A program made the position numbers and the translations under genes. 64,000 nucleotides of DNA from assembly GCA_964372115.1 (NCBI GenBank), contig CAYJPN010000027.1, positions 1 through 64,000 on the forward strand, in the 5' to 3' direction. The notes below the pieces were generated by a model. The model worked only from the letters and a program-made list of their open reading frames with translations, did no database searches and was not told where the DNA came from. Positions 16,378 through 23,763 of this stretch are shown one piece after another (the stretch's first letter is position 1; each line of letters begins with the position of its first letter). This DNA is from CG2-30-36-16 sp964372115 (GTDB lineage Bacteria; Bacteroidota; Ignavibacteria; Ignavibacteriales; Ignavibacteriaceae).

Positions 16378-16548
16378 CTTCTAATTTGCTCAATTAACCC
16401 AATAATCCAATAACCAAATACATCTTTGTCCTTGATTTTTTGATCTCGATACCCGTATAAGTCGAACAGGCTGATGTATTGATACTTATAACTTAATAAC
16501 GTATCACAACGAAGAAGAAAAATTTGACTGAAATAGAAAGCAAAAAAA

Positions 16549-16692
16549 ATGGGCGGTATCGTAATCTCTGAAAAAGAATTTTCTTCCGCTGATGAATTTA
16601 AAAATCTTCATGATTATGTAGAGCGGATTTTTAGCAGAACCAAACAAGAACTTGCTCCTTTTTTTGATCGAAGGCTGAAAGATGTTTTATAA
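16549..16692 (+). CDS. 47-aa small protein before the second DUF2283 copy
   Basis: The ATG at 16549 opens 47 codons (MGGIVISEKEFSSADEFKNL..., ending FFDRRLKDVL) closing at TAA 16690, and that stop overlaps the DUF2283 ATG. I do not recognise the family. Its last ~14 codons are also present upstream of the first DUF2283 gene (15430-15470), without the rest. This suggests a two-gene unit of which the first copy has lost the 5' gene and the second copy has a damaged 3' gene. Confidence 0.5.
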   Translation: MGGIVISEKEFSSADEFKNLHDYVERIFSRTKQELAPFFDRRLKDVL

Positions 16693-16941
16693 TGAAATTA
16701 CATTATGATCAAAATGTTGATGCATTATATATTCGTTTAGATGATTCCGATATTATTGAATCGGAAGAAGTAAAAGAAGGGGTTGTTCTGGATTACAATA
16801 AAGATGACCAGGTGGTTGGTATAAAAATACTAAACGTTAGTAAAAGAATACCACTGCCCGACTAAAAAAAAACGCAATTCGAATTTGTCTGATATTAGTA
16901 GTCAGTCCGTAATGGCGGATCAGTTTAATGTTCCTAACTGA
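16692..16941 (+). pseudogene. second DUF2283 copy, broken at codon 58
   Basis: The first 57 codons match the gene at 15470 with only a few changes (VVLDYN for VVPDYN, GIKIL for GIEIL). The poly-A run then changes (GACTTAAAAAAACGC becomes GACTAAAAAAAAACGC), giving a stop at 16863. Downstream homology continues to the TGA at 16939-16941. A compensating pair of indels in the homopolymer would restore the frame, so polymerase slippage or sequence error is possible. Confidence 0.85.
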
Positions 16942-16971
16942 CCCGTTACGTGATACTACTTATCCCTTTTT

Positions 16972-17003
16972 AATTTTTAATTTAGAATTTTTAATTTATT
17001 CCT
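16972..17003. repeat. TTTAGAATTTTTAATTTATTCC repeat (copies also 24400-24429, 25811-25841)
   Basis: An AT-rich block containing TTTAGAATTTTTAATTTATT occurs here, before the addiction-module gene at 24454 and before the dehydrogenase stub at 25880. At 16972 and 25811 the similarity runs on through TTAATACCATA into the stub ATG. Confidence 0.75.
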
Positions 17004-17042
17004 TAATACCATAAACAACTACACCCTAACTCGAATACGCAC

Positions 17043-17180
17043 ATGAACCATAAACAAGAACTGTTAAAAAAACTATCCTCTCACACCGCAAAGATCGGTA
17101 TTATCGGACTTGGTTACATCGGGTCGCCTCTCGGCTTGATCTTTACCCGCAAAGGTTTCACAGTTTTTGGAATTAAGTAA
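17043..17180 (+). pseudogene. 5' stub of a nucleotide-sugar dehydrogenase (copy 1)
   Basis: The 45-codon frame MNHKQELLKKLSSHTAKIGI then IGLGYIGSPLGLIFTRKGF contains the GxGxxG NAD-binding loop and first helix of the UDP-sugar dehydrogenase family, then stops at 17178 and the homology ends. It parallels the stubs at 22750 and 25880. It is not a copy of the intact wbpA at 6186 itself, because the N terminus differs. Confidence 0.85.
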
Positions 17181-17230
17181 AAAGTTAAAAGGCAAAAGGA
17201 AAAAGTTAGAACATAAAATAGGAGTGGAAA

Positions 17231-17362
17231 ATGAAAGACCTTGAGGAGCGTTTGTTTAATTTTAGCGTGAATACACTTTCACTTCTAAAAAAGATAAAAT
17301 TTTCAGATGTTAACAAAGTTTTTGTTAATCAATCAGCGAAATCTTCGGCTTCTATTGTCTAA
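17231..17362 (+). pseudogene. 5' stub of a four-helix-bundle protein gene
   Basis: The 43 codons MKDLEERLFNFSVNTLSLLK then KIKFSDVNKVFVNQSAKSSA match helix 1 and the loop into helix 2 of the four-helix-bundle (23S rRNA intervening-sequence-type) family, ending exactly where ASxGANxxEA would follow. A ribosome site (GGAG) precedes the ATG. The rest of the gene is absent. Confidence 0.75.
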
Positions 17363-17436
17363 AATTTTTCTGCGTGCCCGGCAGTAAACATACCCCTGTT
17401 GTTCTGCGTTGAAATTTTTGAATTGTACATTGTAAT

Positions 17437-17671
17437 GAACGCGGTTTTTATTCCGGTGAAAATAGTTTTTGTCTTAAAGAAAATAATTTTGAAGCGGGTT
17501 GAAACGGTTTTCTTCTGAATTAAAATGGTTTTTAAGTTAAGGAAAATACTTTTAAATCAAAGGAAAATGGTTTTTGTGTTGGTTAAAATGCTTTTGAAGC
17601 AGCGGAAAATGGTTTTAATGCCGGGGAAAATGTTCTTTAACTTGATGAAAATACTTTTATGTTCGGTTTGA
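17437..17671. repeat. exact 21-bp periodic array, GAAAATGGTTTT core, 11 units
   Basis: The central dinucleotide of the core falls at 17443, 17464, 17485, 17506, 17527, 17548, 17569, 17590, 17611, 17632 and 17653, exactly 21 bp apart each time. The core AAAATGGTTTT is nearly self-complementary, and the nine bases between cores vary freely. On the minus strand in one frame the units read K-(T/S/N)-I-(F/L)-x-x-x repeatedly (KTIF heptads) with one stop. On the plus strand a frame from ATG 17435 is broken at 17516. The array lies 160 bp upstream of the 226-aa gene. Confidence 0.85.
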
Positions 17672-17831
17672 CCTTTTTTGAGGATATTATTAAATTTATA
17701 GCGGGAAAGGTGAAGATATTGAGCCCCGTTCAAAACTGAAATTCTCTTAATGCTGTTATGTTTATGAACGTATGTTTAGAAAGTAACGCGGCGCAGCCGC
17801 AATATTTAATAAATAATACTGGAGTAATAAC

Positions 17832-18512
17832 ATGAAAAATGCCGAAAAGAACAAACTGAACATGTACGGCGAAGCGCTCGCTGTGATGGATGCAAATTCC
17901 GCTGTTTACGCAGATACCCCGATTGTGGGTGAAACACTTGAATCTTTTAGGGGAAAAACAACGGAGATTAAGCAGATCGATTCCGATTTTTTTAGTCGTA
18001 CAAAAGCCGAAACCCTGCGTAAAGAAATTGCCGAGGAGAAACTTACCGCCGGCATTGTTAAATTAGCGAGCGCACTTTTTGTGCTTGGCAATAAAACGGG
18101 TAATACCGATTTAATGATAAACGCAAAGGTTACACGGACTAATCTGCAGAACATGCGGGATATTGAACTCGTTGACAAATCCGAGGATATACTTGCTTTC
18201 GGTAATCAGCATAAAGCAGAACTTGTTCCTTACGGTATTAACGATGAGTTTCTTACTTCGGTACAGGGACATTATACCGAGTTCAATTCCGCTTTAAACA
18301 ACAGATCGGATGAAAGGGCTGAAAGTATTGCCGCACGTGAAAAGCTTACAAGGCTGTTTGACGAAGCAGACCGGATGCTGAAGAATGAACTTGATCCGCT
18401 TATTGAAATTTACTGCGATATTAACCCGGATTTTTGCAATGCATATAAAGCGGCAAGAGTAATAAAGGATTTGGCTGCGAGCCATAAAAGTGCTGCGATT
18501 ACGCCGGAATGA
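17832..18512 (+). CDS. unrecognised 226-aa helical protein
   Basis: This encodes 226 aa, cytosolic and almost wholly helical, with no signal peptide or membrane segment. I do not recognise a domain. Two halves have a similar rhythm (...ETLRKEIAEEKLTAGIVKLA, later ...AAREKLTRLFDEADRMLKNE), and the C-terminal part has a small motif YCDINPDFCNAYKAARVIKD with two Cys. Base composition is richer in G+C than the neighbours and synonymous usage looks maintained, so it appears to be a real gene. A good RBS (TGGAG) precedes the ATG. The 21-bp array lies upstream and a heptamer array begins at its stop codon. Function unknown. Confidence 0.8.
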   Translation: MKNAEKNKLNMYGEALAVMDANSAVYADTPIVGETLESFRGKTTEIKQIDSDFFSRTKAETLRKEIAEEKLTAGIVKLASALFVLGNKTGNTDLMINAKVTRTNLQNMRDIELVDKSEDILAFGNQHKAELVPYGINDEFLTSVQGHYTEFNSALNNRSDERAESIAAREKLTRLFDEADRMLKNELDPLIEIYCDINPDFCNAYKAARVIKDLAASHKSAAITPE

Positions 18513-18636
18513 ATTATGAATTATGATTTATGAATTATGAATTATGAATTATGAATTATGAATTATGAATTATGATTTGTGAATTATGATTTGTGAATTA
18601 TGAATTATGATTTATGAATTATGAATTATGAATTAA
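18511..18636. repeat. heptamer array (AATTATG)n
   Basis: About 18 tandem units of AATTATG with occasional ATTTATG or ATTTGTG variants start at the stop codon of the 226-aa gene. Similar arrays lie at 6125-6175 (reverse complement), 53781-53870, 54222-54370 and 55247-55375. Non-coding. Confidence 0.9.
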
Positions 18637-18649
18637 AAAGTGTGGCAGG

Positions 18650-18790
18650 TTTTAAACGCAAAGAGCGCAAAGGAAGCGCAAAGTGCACAAAGTAATCTTT
18701 TAATTAACTCTGCATTCTCAGCGCTTCATTGTGTTCTTAGAGCCTGCCCGACTCTGACGGGTTAAGTTGTTTTACTTAAACCGCAAAGTG
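18650..18790. mobile_element. MITE-like inverted-repeat element (CGCAAAG family)
   Basis: The left arm AAACGCAAAGAGCGCAAAGG is answered by a right arm with CTCTGCATTCTCAGCGC and GGGTTAAGTTG. The centre TAATCTTTTAATTAACTCTG is shared with the elements near 13788 and 15205. The preceding GTGTGGCAGGTTTTAA also occurs at 10840. It resembles a gene-less version of the element that carries GxxExxY at 7525. Confidence 0.65.
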
Positions 18791-18935
18791 TTAGTTGTGG
18801 TAGTTAGCAGTTAGAATTTTGAAGTAAGAATTATTTTAGTCCCTTAAGACGGCTACTAACTTTAGAATTCTAAAAGGATGGAATAGATGACGATTCATTT
18901 GCAAGGTTTTTAATTTTTTTTCTGTGAGGAATTTT

Positions 18936-19145
18936 ATGAAGAATGAAATAATTTTTATTGTGGAAGATTCTATTGACGGCGGATTTGAGGCAGCCGCAGT
19001 TGGATACTCGATTTTTACTCAAGCAGAAAACATGGACGAGTTGAAGAGAAATGTTGTTGAAGCAGTAAACTGTCATTTTGAAGAAAATGAAAAACCTTCA
19101 ATTATCCGGCTTCATTATATTAAAGAAGAAACTATTGCCGCTTGA
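18936..19145 (+). CDS. HicB-like antitoxin (small 2-oxoisovalerate dehydrogenase-like family)
   Basis: This encodes 69 aa. VEDSIDGGFEAAAVGYSIFT followed by ENMDELKRNVVEAVNCHF fits the small HicB-type fold that is often mislabelled as a 2-oxoisovalerate dehydrogenase subunit. The ATG at 18936 is favoured over the earlier GTG because GAGGA lies just upstream. The next frame begins on its stop codon with a HicA-like N terminus, as in hicB-hicA operons, but that toxin is cut short after 14 codons. Confidence 0.75.
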   Translation: MKNEIIFIVEDSIDGGFEAAAVGYSIFTQAENMDELKRNVVEAVNCHFEENEKPSIIRLHYIKEETIAA

Positions 19146-19720
19146 AAATACCCCGGGATGTAGCCGCAGAAGAACTAATAAGCGGAATTATACAAAACGT
19201 TTTGGAGGATAAGTACTCACAAATACTTGATAATGTTATAATAAGAAACTATAAATGGGCAAAAAGTATTATTTCACCGGAAAAAAGAGCCGAAAAATAC
19301 AGTCAAAAGTCCTCTCTTATTTTAATAACCGGCTCAAAGGATTCTGGTAAAAAAGAAGTTGCAAAAGCTCTCGAAAACCAATTGTTTAACGATGGTAGAA
19401 TTGTTTATTTCCTTGGTATTGGAAATGTAAAATATGGCATTGATGCAGATATAACAAATGGTGAAGGCAGCAGTGAGGAACATCTCCGTAGATTAGCAGA
19501 AGTTGCTCACATTATACTTGATGCCGGTGCATTGCTTATTGTTACTGCGCGCGATTTAACACAAGATAATCTAGAAATAGTTAAAACTATTGTTAACCCG
19601 GATAAAATATTAACCATTTGGACTGGTGAAGAAGTTTCTACTGATGTCTCCTTCGATATAAAGGTACCCGGTTTAATGGATGTTAAAGAATCTTCTCAAA
19701 TTATTAAAACTAAATTGTAA
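19142..19720 (+). pseudogene. chimera: HicA N terminus fused to CysC-like C-terminal domain
   Basis: From TTG 19142 the first codons read MKIPRDVAAEELIS, the typical HicA start. The frame then runs directly into a sequence beginning near residue 15 that matches the APS-kinase-like end of Bacteroidota CysN/CysC proteins: KWAKSIISPEKRAEKYSQKS, a P-loop-position TGSKDSGKKEVAKALE, FLGIGNVKYGID, EEHLRRLAEVAHIILDAGAL and DKILTIWTGEEVSTDVSFDI. The domain lacks its GTPase part and an obvious start. A second copy of the same ~510 bp lies at 21391-21902. It is probably a decayed fragment, although the frame is open for 192 codons. Confidence 0.75.
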
Positions 19721-20036
19721 GATATGGGATTGATTTTTAAACCTTGGTAATTGAATGCTGGAAAGAAATAAAGGATTGTTGGAATTTGGTAAGGCTGGAA
19801 TAGTGATTTTAACAAATACTTGTAGAAGAAAAGAGTAATACTAATTCTACAAGATTAGTTGCAAAATAGATGATGAGGAAAATAGGTTTTACAAAATATT
19901 GATTGTTCTCAGACAATGGTAGAAACAATTGCGGCTAACTCGCACCGAAGATGAGCATTTCCCAGTTATCCTTAACTTTCATTTTTATTAAAAAAAACTT
20001 TATAAAAATAGCGTTACTCTTGTTTTAAAACTTACA
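19721..20036. other. intergenic region without recognisable gene
   Basis: These 316 AT-rich bases lie between the chimeric frame and the AlbA_2 ATPase gene. I see no gene fragment, hairpin or repeat family here. It probably contains the promoter of the 20037 gene. Confidence 0.5.
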
Positions 20037-21368
20037 ATGACTGAATCAGAGATTATAAAAATATTAGAAACCGGTGAAACAGAACAGGTTGAGTTTAAAC
20101 TAAATTTTGGTAGTTCTGTTATTGATTCTATTAACGCTTTTGCCAATACAAAAGGTGGGAAGGTTATATTAGGTGTTGAAGATACTGGAAATATTCAAGG
20201 TGTTCAAGTAAGCAAAGAAACAATTCAGAACTGGATTAATGAAATTAAAAATAAGACTAATCCAGCTATTATTCCATTTGTTGAATTGTTTGAAATTGAT
20301 AAAAAAGAAGTTGTGCTATTTGACATCAGTGAATATCCAATAAAACCAGTATCATTTAAAGGACGATATTATAAAAGAGTTAAAAACTCAAATCATCAAA
20401 TGTCTATTACAGAAATTTCAAATGAGCATCTAAAAACAATTAATTCAAGTTGGGATTTTTACTCTGACCACCAACATTCTATTGATGATCTTTCAGAAGA
20501 GAAAATTTATAAATTCATTAGTAAGCTCGGAATTGATGTAGATCTATTAACTTTTCTAAATAAATTCGAGCTAACAAAAAACAATAATATTACATTTGGC
20601 GCTTATCTTCTTTTTACCGCTCATGAACCTTTGTTATCTACAATAGAAGTAGGTCGATTTTCTACAGAGACTATTATAAAAGATAGTTTAACTGTTAGAA
20701 CTGATTTAATTAGTGAAGTAGAGATAGTTTTTGATGCTATAAAAAAACATTTAAGTAAGGCTTATATTATAACAGGTAAACCGGAACGAGAAGAACGCTG
20801 GGAATATCCGCTTGATGCAATTAGAGAAATTGTTGTTAATATGATTGTGCATCGAGATTATAGAAGCTCAAACGATTCAGTAATTAAAATATTTAATAAT
20901 AGAATTGAATTTTTTAACCCTGGCGGTTTAATTGATAATTTAACCATAGAGCAAGTAATAAGTGGAAATTACCGTTCTCATCTAAGAAACAAACAAATTG
21001 CAACTGTTTTTAAAGAAATAGGGCTAATTGAAAAATATGGCTCTGGTATTAAAAGAGTAATCGACACTTTTAATTCATATGGTTTAAAGGAACCTTTATT
21101 CCAATCCATTGAAAATGGATTTCTTGTTACAATGTTTAAACATGACACCGATACTGACACCGATACTGACACCGATACTGACACCGATAAACGTTATTCT
21201 AAAATATTATCTGTGTTAAAAACGGAAAAACGGACATCAATTGCTACTATCTCTAAAATGCTCAAAGTTAGTAAAAGTACAATTTTACGTGATATTAAAT
21301 ATTTAAAAGAAAAAGGATTGTTAGAAAGGGTTGGCTCCGAAAAGAACGGCTATTGGGAGGTTTTGTAG
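20037..21368 (+). CDS. AlbA_2/Schlafen-type ATP-binding protein with C-terminal HTH
   Basis: This encodes 443 aa. Residues ~10-125 form an AlbA_2 (Schlafen AAA_4) domain (ETEQVEFKLNFGSSVIDSIN, AFANTKGGKVILGVED, YYKRVKNSNHQMS). Residues ~255-360 form an HATPase_c_4-type region (PLDAIREIVVNMIVHRDYRS, FNPGGLIDNL, GLIEKYGSGIKRVID). A winged-helix HTH ends the protein (ATISKMLKVSKSTILRDIKY). Such proteins are annotated as RecG-like or transcriptional regulators and are common in accessory regions. An Asp-Thr repeat linker joins the domains. The gene lies between two ~510-bp direct repeats derived from a cysC-like gene. Confidence 0.82.
   Translation: MTESEIIKILETGETEQVEFKLNFGSSVIDSINAFANTKGGKVILGVEDTGNIQGVQVSKETIQNWINEIKNKTNPAIIPFVELFEIDKKEVVLFDISEYPIKPVSFKGRYYKRVKNSNHQMSITEISNEHLKTINSSWDFYSDHQHSIDDLSEEKIYKFISKLGIDVDLLTFLNKFELTKNNNITFGAYLLFTAHEPLLSTIEVGRFSTETIIKDSLTVRTDLISEVEIVFDAIKKHLSKAYIITGKPEREERWEYPLDAIREIVVNMIVHRDYRSSNDSVIKIFNNRIEFFNPGGLIDNLTIEQVISGNYRSHLRNKQIATVFKEIGLIEKYGSGIKRVIDTFNSYGLKEPLFQSIENGFLVTMFKHDTDTDTDTDTDTDTDKRYSKILSVLKTEKRTSIATISKMLKVSKSTILRDIKYLKEKGLLERVGSEKNGYWEVL
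21140..21189 (+). repeat. 12-bp coding microsatellite (Asp-Thr linker)
   Basis: About four copies of GACACCGATACT encode (Asp-Thr)n between the ATPase and HTH domains. Because the unit is 12 bp, slippage would alter linker length by four residues without shifting the frame. Confidence 0.9.
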
Positions 21369-21390
21369 TAATTTGTAAATGTGAGTTCTG

Positions 21391-21902
21391 AATTATACAA
21401 AACGTTTTGGAGGATAAGTACTCACAAATACTTGATAATGTTATAATAAGAAACTATAAATGGGCAAAAAGTATTATTTCACCGGAAAAAAGAGCCGAAA
21501 AATACAGTCAAAAGTCCTCTCTTATTTTAATAACCGGCTCAAAAGATTCCGGCAAAAAAGAAGTTGCAAAAGCTCTTGAAAACCAATTGTTTAACGATGG
21601 TAGAATTGTTTACTTCTTGGGAATTGGAAATGTGAAATATGGCATTGATTCAGATCTTACAAATTCTGCCCGTTCCGCCGACGGAGGTGAAAGCAGCAGT
21701 GAAGAACATCTCCGTAGATTAGCAGAAGTTGCTCACATTATACTTGATGCCGGTGCATTGCTTATTGTTACTGCGCGCGATTTAACACAAGATAATCTAG
21801 AAATAGTTAAAACTATTGTTAACCCGGATAAAATATTAACCATTTGGACTGGTGAAGAAGTTTCTACTGATGTCTCCTTCGATATAAAGGTACCCGGTTA
21901 AA
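21391..21902 (+). pseudogene. second CysC-like fragment (direct repeat of 19182-19690)
   Basis: GAATTATACAAAACGTTTTG begins a copy nearly identical to 19182-19690. The 164-codon open frame from 21407 uses an internal start and lacks the domain's beginning. It ends at TTAAATAA shortly before the last residues of the other copy. At 21665-21685 it carries 21 extra bases (TCTGCCCGTTCCGCCGACGG plus A), an in-frame palindromic insert that adds seven residues. Not expected to be functional alone. Confidence 0.85.
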
Positions 21903-22054
21903 TAAATCTTTAATTAATTTATTCTCTCATCGCGTTAATAACTTGAATTCCGGTAAAGCACTTAACGTTATATATAATTTAACAGGGTTAACTTCTCAAT
22001 TGCGACGAGCTGCAAATAGTGTATCAGCAAATATCGCTTGCCCGGTGAAATAAG

Positions 22055-22402
22055 ATGTACTATGTATATGTTTTGAAAAGTTTAAAAGATGGTAACTTTT
22101 ATAAAGGATATACAAAAGACCTTAAAAAAAGATTTGAAGATCATAATAAAGGGAAAGTTGAATCTACTAAACTAAGAATACCCTTTGAACTGATTTACTA
22201 TGAAGCATGTAGGAACGAAGAAGACGCATTACATAGAGAAAAATATTCACCCCGTGAAATAAATGATTTTAACTAAACCAAATACTAAAGCTTAATATTT
22301 AATAAACCGTATGTTGTAGTGATACGAGAATATTTCACGGGGTAAAAAACTCATTATGGTAATAGATATATAAAAAACAGACTGAAAAATGATTTAATAT
22401 AG
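22055..22402 (+). pseudogene. GIY-YIG nuclease gene, itself interrupted
   Basis: The frame opens MYYVYVLKSLKDGNFYKGYT with the GIY-YIG motif in the form YVYVLKS...FYKGYT, then DLKKRFEDHNKG and RIPFELIYYEAC, as in UvrC-like small nucleases. After ALHREKY the native frame is broken by a ~97-bp palindromic insertion and ends early at 22274. Beyond the insert the family's normal C terminus reappears (KTHYGNRYIKNRLKND followed by LI and TAG at 22400). Removing the insert would restore a ~83-residue protein. Confidence 0.82.
22247..22343. mobile_element. 97-bp palindrome-ended insert nested in the GIY-YIG gene
   Basis: The ends ACCCCGTGAAATA and TATTTCACGGGGT are perfect inverted repeats of each other over 13 bp. 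The interior (ATGATTTTAACTAAACC...) has no gene. It lies between the KY and KTHY codons of the GIY-YIG gene. It looks like a gene-less, non-autonomous relative of the element in which it is nested. Confidence 0.75.
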
Positions 22403-22471
22403 TATTTCACGGGGCGAGAAGGCTTTGGAAGAAATACAAATAAGGATAAAAGACAGTTTTATATTATAGCT

Positions 22472-22567
22472 TGCCCTGTGAAATAAGTAGAACATCATTG
22501 ATTAAAAATTAATTTGCAAAAACATAATATAGAATTTGCCCTATAATACTTACTATTTCACGGGGCA
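22472..22567. mobile_element. 96-bp gene-less TIR element in four-helix gene
   Basis: The left end TGCCCTGTGAAATA and right end TATTTCACGGGGCA are 14-bp inverted repeats with one mismatch. The interior is AT-rich without a gene. It is inserted after ATA-GCT and before GGT-GGT of the four-helix-bundle gene, 56 bp beyond the GIY-YIG element. Confidence 0.78.
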
Positions 22568-22749
22568 GGTGGTTCGGCTTTTGAGACCCAAAATCATTTG
22601 ATATATGGGCAAAAAGTCGGATACTTTGAAAGTGAAATTACAAAAAATATAATTTTAAACTATGATACGTTAATTTACGAACTAAATAAATTATTAAAAT
22701 CGCTCGGGAATTAATTTTCTCAACCTATTACTCAACCTCAACCTTAATA

Positions 22750-22896
22750 TCCTCCCACACCGTAAAGATCGGTATAATTGGACTCGGCTATGTGGGATTG
22801 CCTCTTGGTTTAACTTTTGACCGTAAAGGATTTACCGTAATCGGGTTCGACGTTTATGGGACAAAAATACCACTTCTCGATGGTGGTAAGAGTTAA
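22750..22896 (+). pseudogene. 5' stub of a nucleotide-sugar dehydrogenase (copy 2)
   Basis: The frame SSHTVKIGIIGLGYVGLPLG then LTFDRKGFTVIGFD ends KIPLLDGGKS at TAA 22894. This is the NAD-binding loop and second strand of the dehydrogenase, cut where the family continues GKSYI. The upstream start codons are lost. The ~85 bp after the stop (through TTTAACTA near 22978) are repeated after the stub at 25880-26059. Confidence 0.85.
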
Positions 22897-23440
22897 GTTC
22901 AACGACACATGATAAAAAGTAAATTTTGAATGAAATTGTTTGAGTGTTTTATTTACGTTAATTAATTTGTTTAACTATAGTATTGTCATGTATCCGTTAG
23001 CTAACGGATTGTTTTATGTGTAAAGATATTTTTTTACTTTTTACTTGCGGCTTGCCGCGCTATGATATAGCCATTTAACAATGTATCCATATATGAATTT
23101 ATCGGTTCTGTTTTACCAAGAACTTAGAAAATAGTAATTAAATTTTTTATTTTTTTTTGAAAGTAGATAAATAGGCAATACTTATTAAGACTATAAAAAT
23201 TAAAAGAAAAATTAATTCTACACTCCTAAGAATTAAAGAATTAGAAAAATTTCAAGGTAAAGCGTAGAAATAAATCTCAATATTAATGAGATTAATACAG
23301 TAAATAGAGTCGAAGAGAAGAGTTTAGCCGGTATCTTTTCACAATCAGCTGATAGTGATCATTCAAAAAAAAAAATCAAGCCCGGGCGATAGCAATAAGA
23401 GAAATATTAATTCAACAACTAATTTAGTTAATGAAAATAA
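22897..23440. other. gene-free AT-rich region
   Basis: The first ~85 bp duplicate 26060-26143. After that I find no gene, only AT-rich sequence with TGCGGCTTGCCGC (a small palindrome near 23044) and a purine-rich tract before the DUF4258 frame. Confidence 0.5.
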
Positions 23441-23763
23441 ATGAGTAAATTATTTTCTGAAATAATTACTTTGATCAAAAAAGGAGATATTTTAATATCT
23501 TCACATGGTTATGATGAGTTAGCTGATGACAATATATTTGTAAAAGAAATAATAGAAACAATTAATGATGCAAAAGTTATAAATGAGTATCCTGATTACT
23601 CGAAAGGACCTTGTGTTTTGATTTTACAAAAGATAAGTCAAATAAACCGGTTCATGTAGTATGGGGTATTCCCCAAAATTCAAATTCACCGGCTTTATTA
23701 GTAACAGCTTATAGACCTGTCCCGGAAAGATGGAATGATGATTTTTCTAGGAGGAGAAAATGA
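23441..23763 (+). pseudogene. DUF4258 protein, frameshifted
   Basis: The first frame (MSKLFSEIITLIKKGDILIS, SSHGYDELADDNIFVKEIIE, GPCVLILQK) stops at 23657. One base out of register the DUF4258 end follows at once: KDKSNKPVHVVWGIPQNSNS, PALLVTAYRPVPERWNDDFS, closing at TGA 23761-23763. A single A missing from the run at ~23630 accounts for it. DUF4258 is a RelE/HicA-like putative toxin family. The stop overlaps the next start by ATGA. Confidence 0.85.

Larger units (their letters stand above)
22039..22415 (+). mobile_element. 377-bp TIR element with GIY-YIG gene, inserted in four-helix gene
   Basis: The left end is TGCCCGGTGAAATA and the right end TATTTCACGGGGC, imperfect inverted repeats of about 13-14 bp. 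Inside is a GIY-YIG nuclease gene that starts 16 bp from the left end and stops one base before the right repeat (TAG 22400-22402). The insertion is between GCT and GAG codons of a four-helix-bundle gene. No target-site duplication is obvious. The GIY-YIG product is the only candidate mobility protein. Confidence 0.75.
21901..22714 (+). pseudogene. four-helix-bundle protein gene split by two insertions
   Basis: Three exons-like pieces share one frame. 21901-22038 ends LTSQLRRAANSVSANIA, the family hallmark. 22416-22471 reads EKALEEIQIRIKDSFYIIA. 22568-22714 reads GGSAFETQNHLIYGQKVGYF and continues to ELNKLLKSLGN and a TAA at 22712. Removing 22039-22415 and 22472-22567 joins them without a frame change into a normal four-helix-bundle protein. 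Both inserts sit right after a GCT (Ala) codon. The 5' end abuts the CysC-like fragment and lacks a proper start. Confidence 0.82.
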
